Positions 5,571 to 6,302 of a stretch of DNA of 6,302 nucleotides are shown here, piece by piece (within the stretch, counting starts at the first letter, position 1; every line of letters starts with the position of its first letter). The position numbers and the translations under genes were made by a program. Under the pieces are notes generated by a model, which had not been told where the DNA came from, made no database searches, and saw only the letters and a list, made by a program, of their open reading frames with translations. The DNA is from Caryophanales bacterium UBA6768 (GTDB lineage: Bacteria; Bacillota; Bacilli; Bacillales_D; Amphibacillaceae). The DNA is taken from the NCBI GenBank assembly GCA_002453315.1, contig DKGO01000167.1, positions 1-6,302 on the forward strand. The letters run 5' to 3'.

Positions 5571-5620
5571 CGATTTCTATCTCTGAAAAAGTAATTGAAT
5601 GCGTTCAAAGACTTTGTTTG
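5571..5620 (+). repeat. Degenerate copy of the macrolide-leader segment (matches 2692-2741)
   Basis: Fifty bases align without gaps to 2692-2741 with 45 identities by hand count. In the leader frame the copy still reads RFLSLKK-stop against RFLSLNK-stop; two of the three differences inside the ORF are silent. The promoter, the RBS, the start and the MRL codons are absent, so it is a remnant. Two mismatches break the original 9-bp stem. A new GTTCAAA (5603-5609) / TTTGAAC (5617-5623) stem is present instead. Confidence 0.75.
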
Positions 5621-5737
5621 AACCTTGGTAACCTTTAGTTTTGCCTGGGTATAAACTTCCCCAAGGCGTTTGCCTGTTCAAATTTTCTAAAGGAATAACA
5701 ATCATGGACAAGGACAAGAATATTACTAGGAGCCTAT

Positions 5738-5857
5738 TTGTTAAATGGATATCTTTTTGAACAAATCATTTTTGTAATTAAAAATGGTATGGATAAAATT
5801 TTCCAAATAATTAGTCGGCTAAATAAATGGATTAGCAAGAAAGATTTAATAAAATAA
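5738..5857 (+). CDS. Possible small cationic peptide ORF (39 aa)
   Basis: TTG 5738 has AGGAG (5728-5732) five bases upstream and runs to TAA 5855-5857. The product begins LLNGYLFEQIIFVIKNG and ends RLNKWISKKDLIK: hydrophobic first half, basic second half. I know no family for it. A competing start, ATG 5704 with AAAGGA upstream, gives only 18 codons in another frame. It lies in the gap before sdhB and may be chance or a decayed gene end. The rest of the gap 5525-5920 holds only the repeats listed, a CCTTGG/CCAAGG inverted repeat (5624-5667 region) and a TTCCC/GGGAA hairpin near 5865-5878. Confidence 0.2.
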   Translation: MLNGYLFEQIIFVIKNGMDKIFQIISRLNKWISKKDLIK

Positions 5858-5920
5858 TGGTATTCCCATTTTTCGGGAAGGTGATTGGTTAGTATATCGT
5901 AATGGATGAGGAGGGAAAAT

Positions 5921-6302
5921 GTGAAAAAAATACATTTAATTATTGAAAGGCAGGACAATCCGGATTCAAAGCCATATGAGGAGGAATTTTTCGTTCCATA
6001 CCGTCCCAATATGAATATCATTTCTGCCCTAATGTTAATTCGAAAAAAACCTATTAATAAAAACGGGGAAAAAACTACACCTGTTCAGTGGGAAATGAGT
6101 TGCCTGGAAGAAATATGTGGTGTATGTTCCATGGTGATTAATGGTACTGCTCGTCAAGCATGTGCAACACTTGTTGATAAAATTAGTCATCCTATTAGAT
6201 TACAACCCATGAGGACTTTTCCAGTTGTTAGGGATCTTATCATTGATCGGGGAGTGATGTTTGATACATTAAAGAAAATAAAAGCATGGATTCCTATTGA
6301 TG
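5921..6302 (+). CDS. sdhB: Succinate dehydrogenase/fumarate reductase iron-sulfur subunit (partial, 5' end)
   Basis: GTG 5921 follows GAGGAGGG (5908-5915). The first 127 codons are in the window and the gene runs off its end. The protein resembles Bacillus SdhB from the N-terminus on: R-Q-D, PYEEEF, PYRPN, ISALM.IR, then the plant-ferredoxin [2Fe-2S] ligands C61, C66, C69 and C81 in SCLEEICGVCSMVINGTARQAC, followed by MRTFPVVRDL and KAWIPID. The [4Fe-4S] and [3Fe-4S] cysteines should lie beyond the window. The subunit passes electrons from the flavin of SdhA to the membrane anchor in the TCA cycle and respiratory chain. Bacillus normally has sdhC-sdhA-sdhB, but here the upstream 396 bases carry no SdhA or SdhC coding sequence. 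This may be a stand-alone paralogue or the head of a rearranged cluster. Confidence 0.9.
   Translation, partial: MKKIHLIIERQDNPDSKPYEEEFFVPYRPNMNIISALMLIRKKPINKNGEKTTPVQWEMSCLEEICGVCSMVINGTARQACATLVDKISHPIRLQPMRTFPVVRDLIIDRGVMFDTLKKIKAWIPID

Noticed and set aside
5734..6021. Minus-strand 95-aa open frame across the sdhB start
   Set aside because: It overlaps the clear start and RBS of sdhB on the other strand and has no family signs.
1..6302. tRNA, rRNA, CRISPR array or insertion-sequence transposase
   Set aside because: No cloverleaf, regular spaced repeats, rRNA-like stretch or transposase motif was seen on either strand by reading.

Overview
The window reads as chromosomal or accessory DNA from a low-GC Firmicute of the Bacillaceae type. 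The grounds are AT-rich intergenic DNA, strong AGGAGG-type ribosome binding sites, TTG and GTG starts, U-tailed terminators, and a partial SdhB that resembles Bacillus succinate dehydrogenase. All genes I accept lie on the + strand. The species cannot be fixed from the sequence.

Left part (1-2460), toxin-antitoxin-like and decaying accessory genes. A HipA/CtkA-like kinase gene is split into an N-terminal piece (116-283) and a main piece (277-1125). The join looks like a one-base frameshift, and the 3' end looks truncated. Next come two genes of unknown function: a 205-233 aa basic protein (about 1395-2012, with its own sigma-A-like promoter) and an 86 aa acidic protein (2101-2361). The smaller one faintly resembles a YgiT-type zinc-finger antitoxin that has lost its cysteines. 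A strong terminator (2415-2451) closes this block.

Centre (2540-4492), the most interesting part: an antibiotic-resistance-type ABC-F gene (2993-4447, 484 aa, closest in build to Msr macrolide ribosome-protection proteins) behind a leader of about 360 nt. The leader has a near-consensus promoter, a strong RBS and a 14-codon ORF, MTHAMRLRFLSLNK. This is almost the ErmD/ErmK macrolide-stalling leader peptide as I remember it. It is followed by mutually exclusive stem-loops, an intrinsic terminator (2803-2829), a second basic mini-ORF and a hairpin that masks the ABC-F Shine-Dalgarno sequence. The simplest reading is that macrolide-dependent ribosome stalling on the leader switches on the ABC-F gene, with an Erm-type sensor driving an Msr-type effector.

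Right part (4493-6302): an AraC-family regulator with a GyrI-like effector-binding domain (4661-5524); a roughly 400-bp gap holding a degenerate second copy of the macrolide-leader segment (5571-5620) beside a GGTCAGACC motif; possibly a small ORF; and the start of a succinate dehydrogenase iron-sulfur subunit gene (5921 to the window end) with no sdhA in front of it. The ABC-F and araC genes are thus flanked by two imperfect direct copies of leader-type sequence plus GGTCAGACC palindromes, which suggests the interval was moved or duplicated as a unit.
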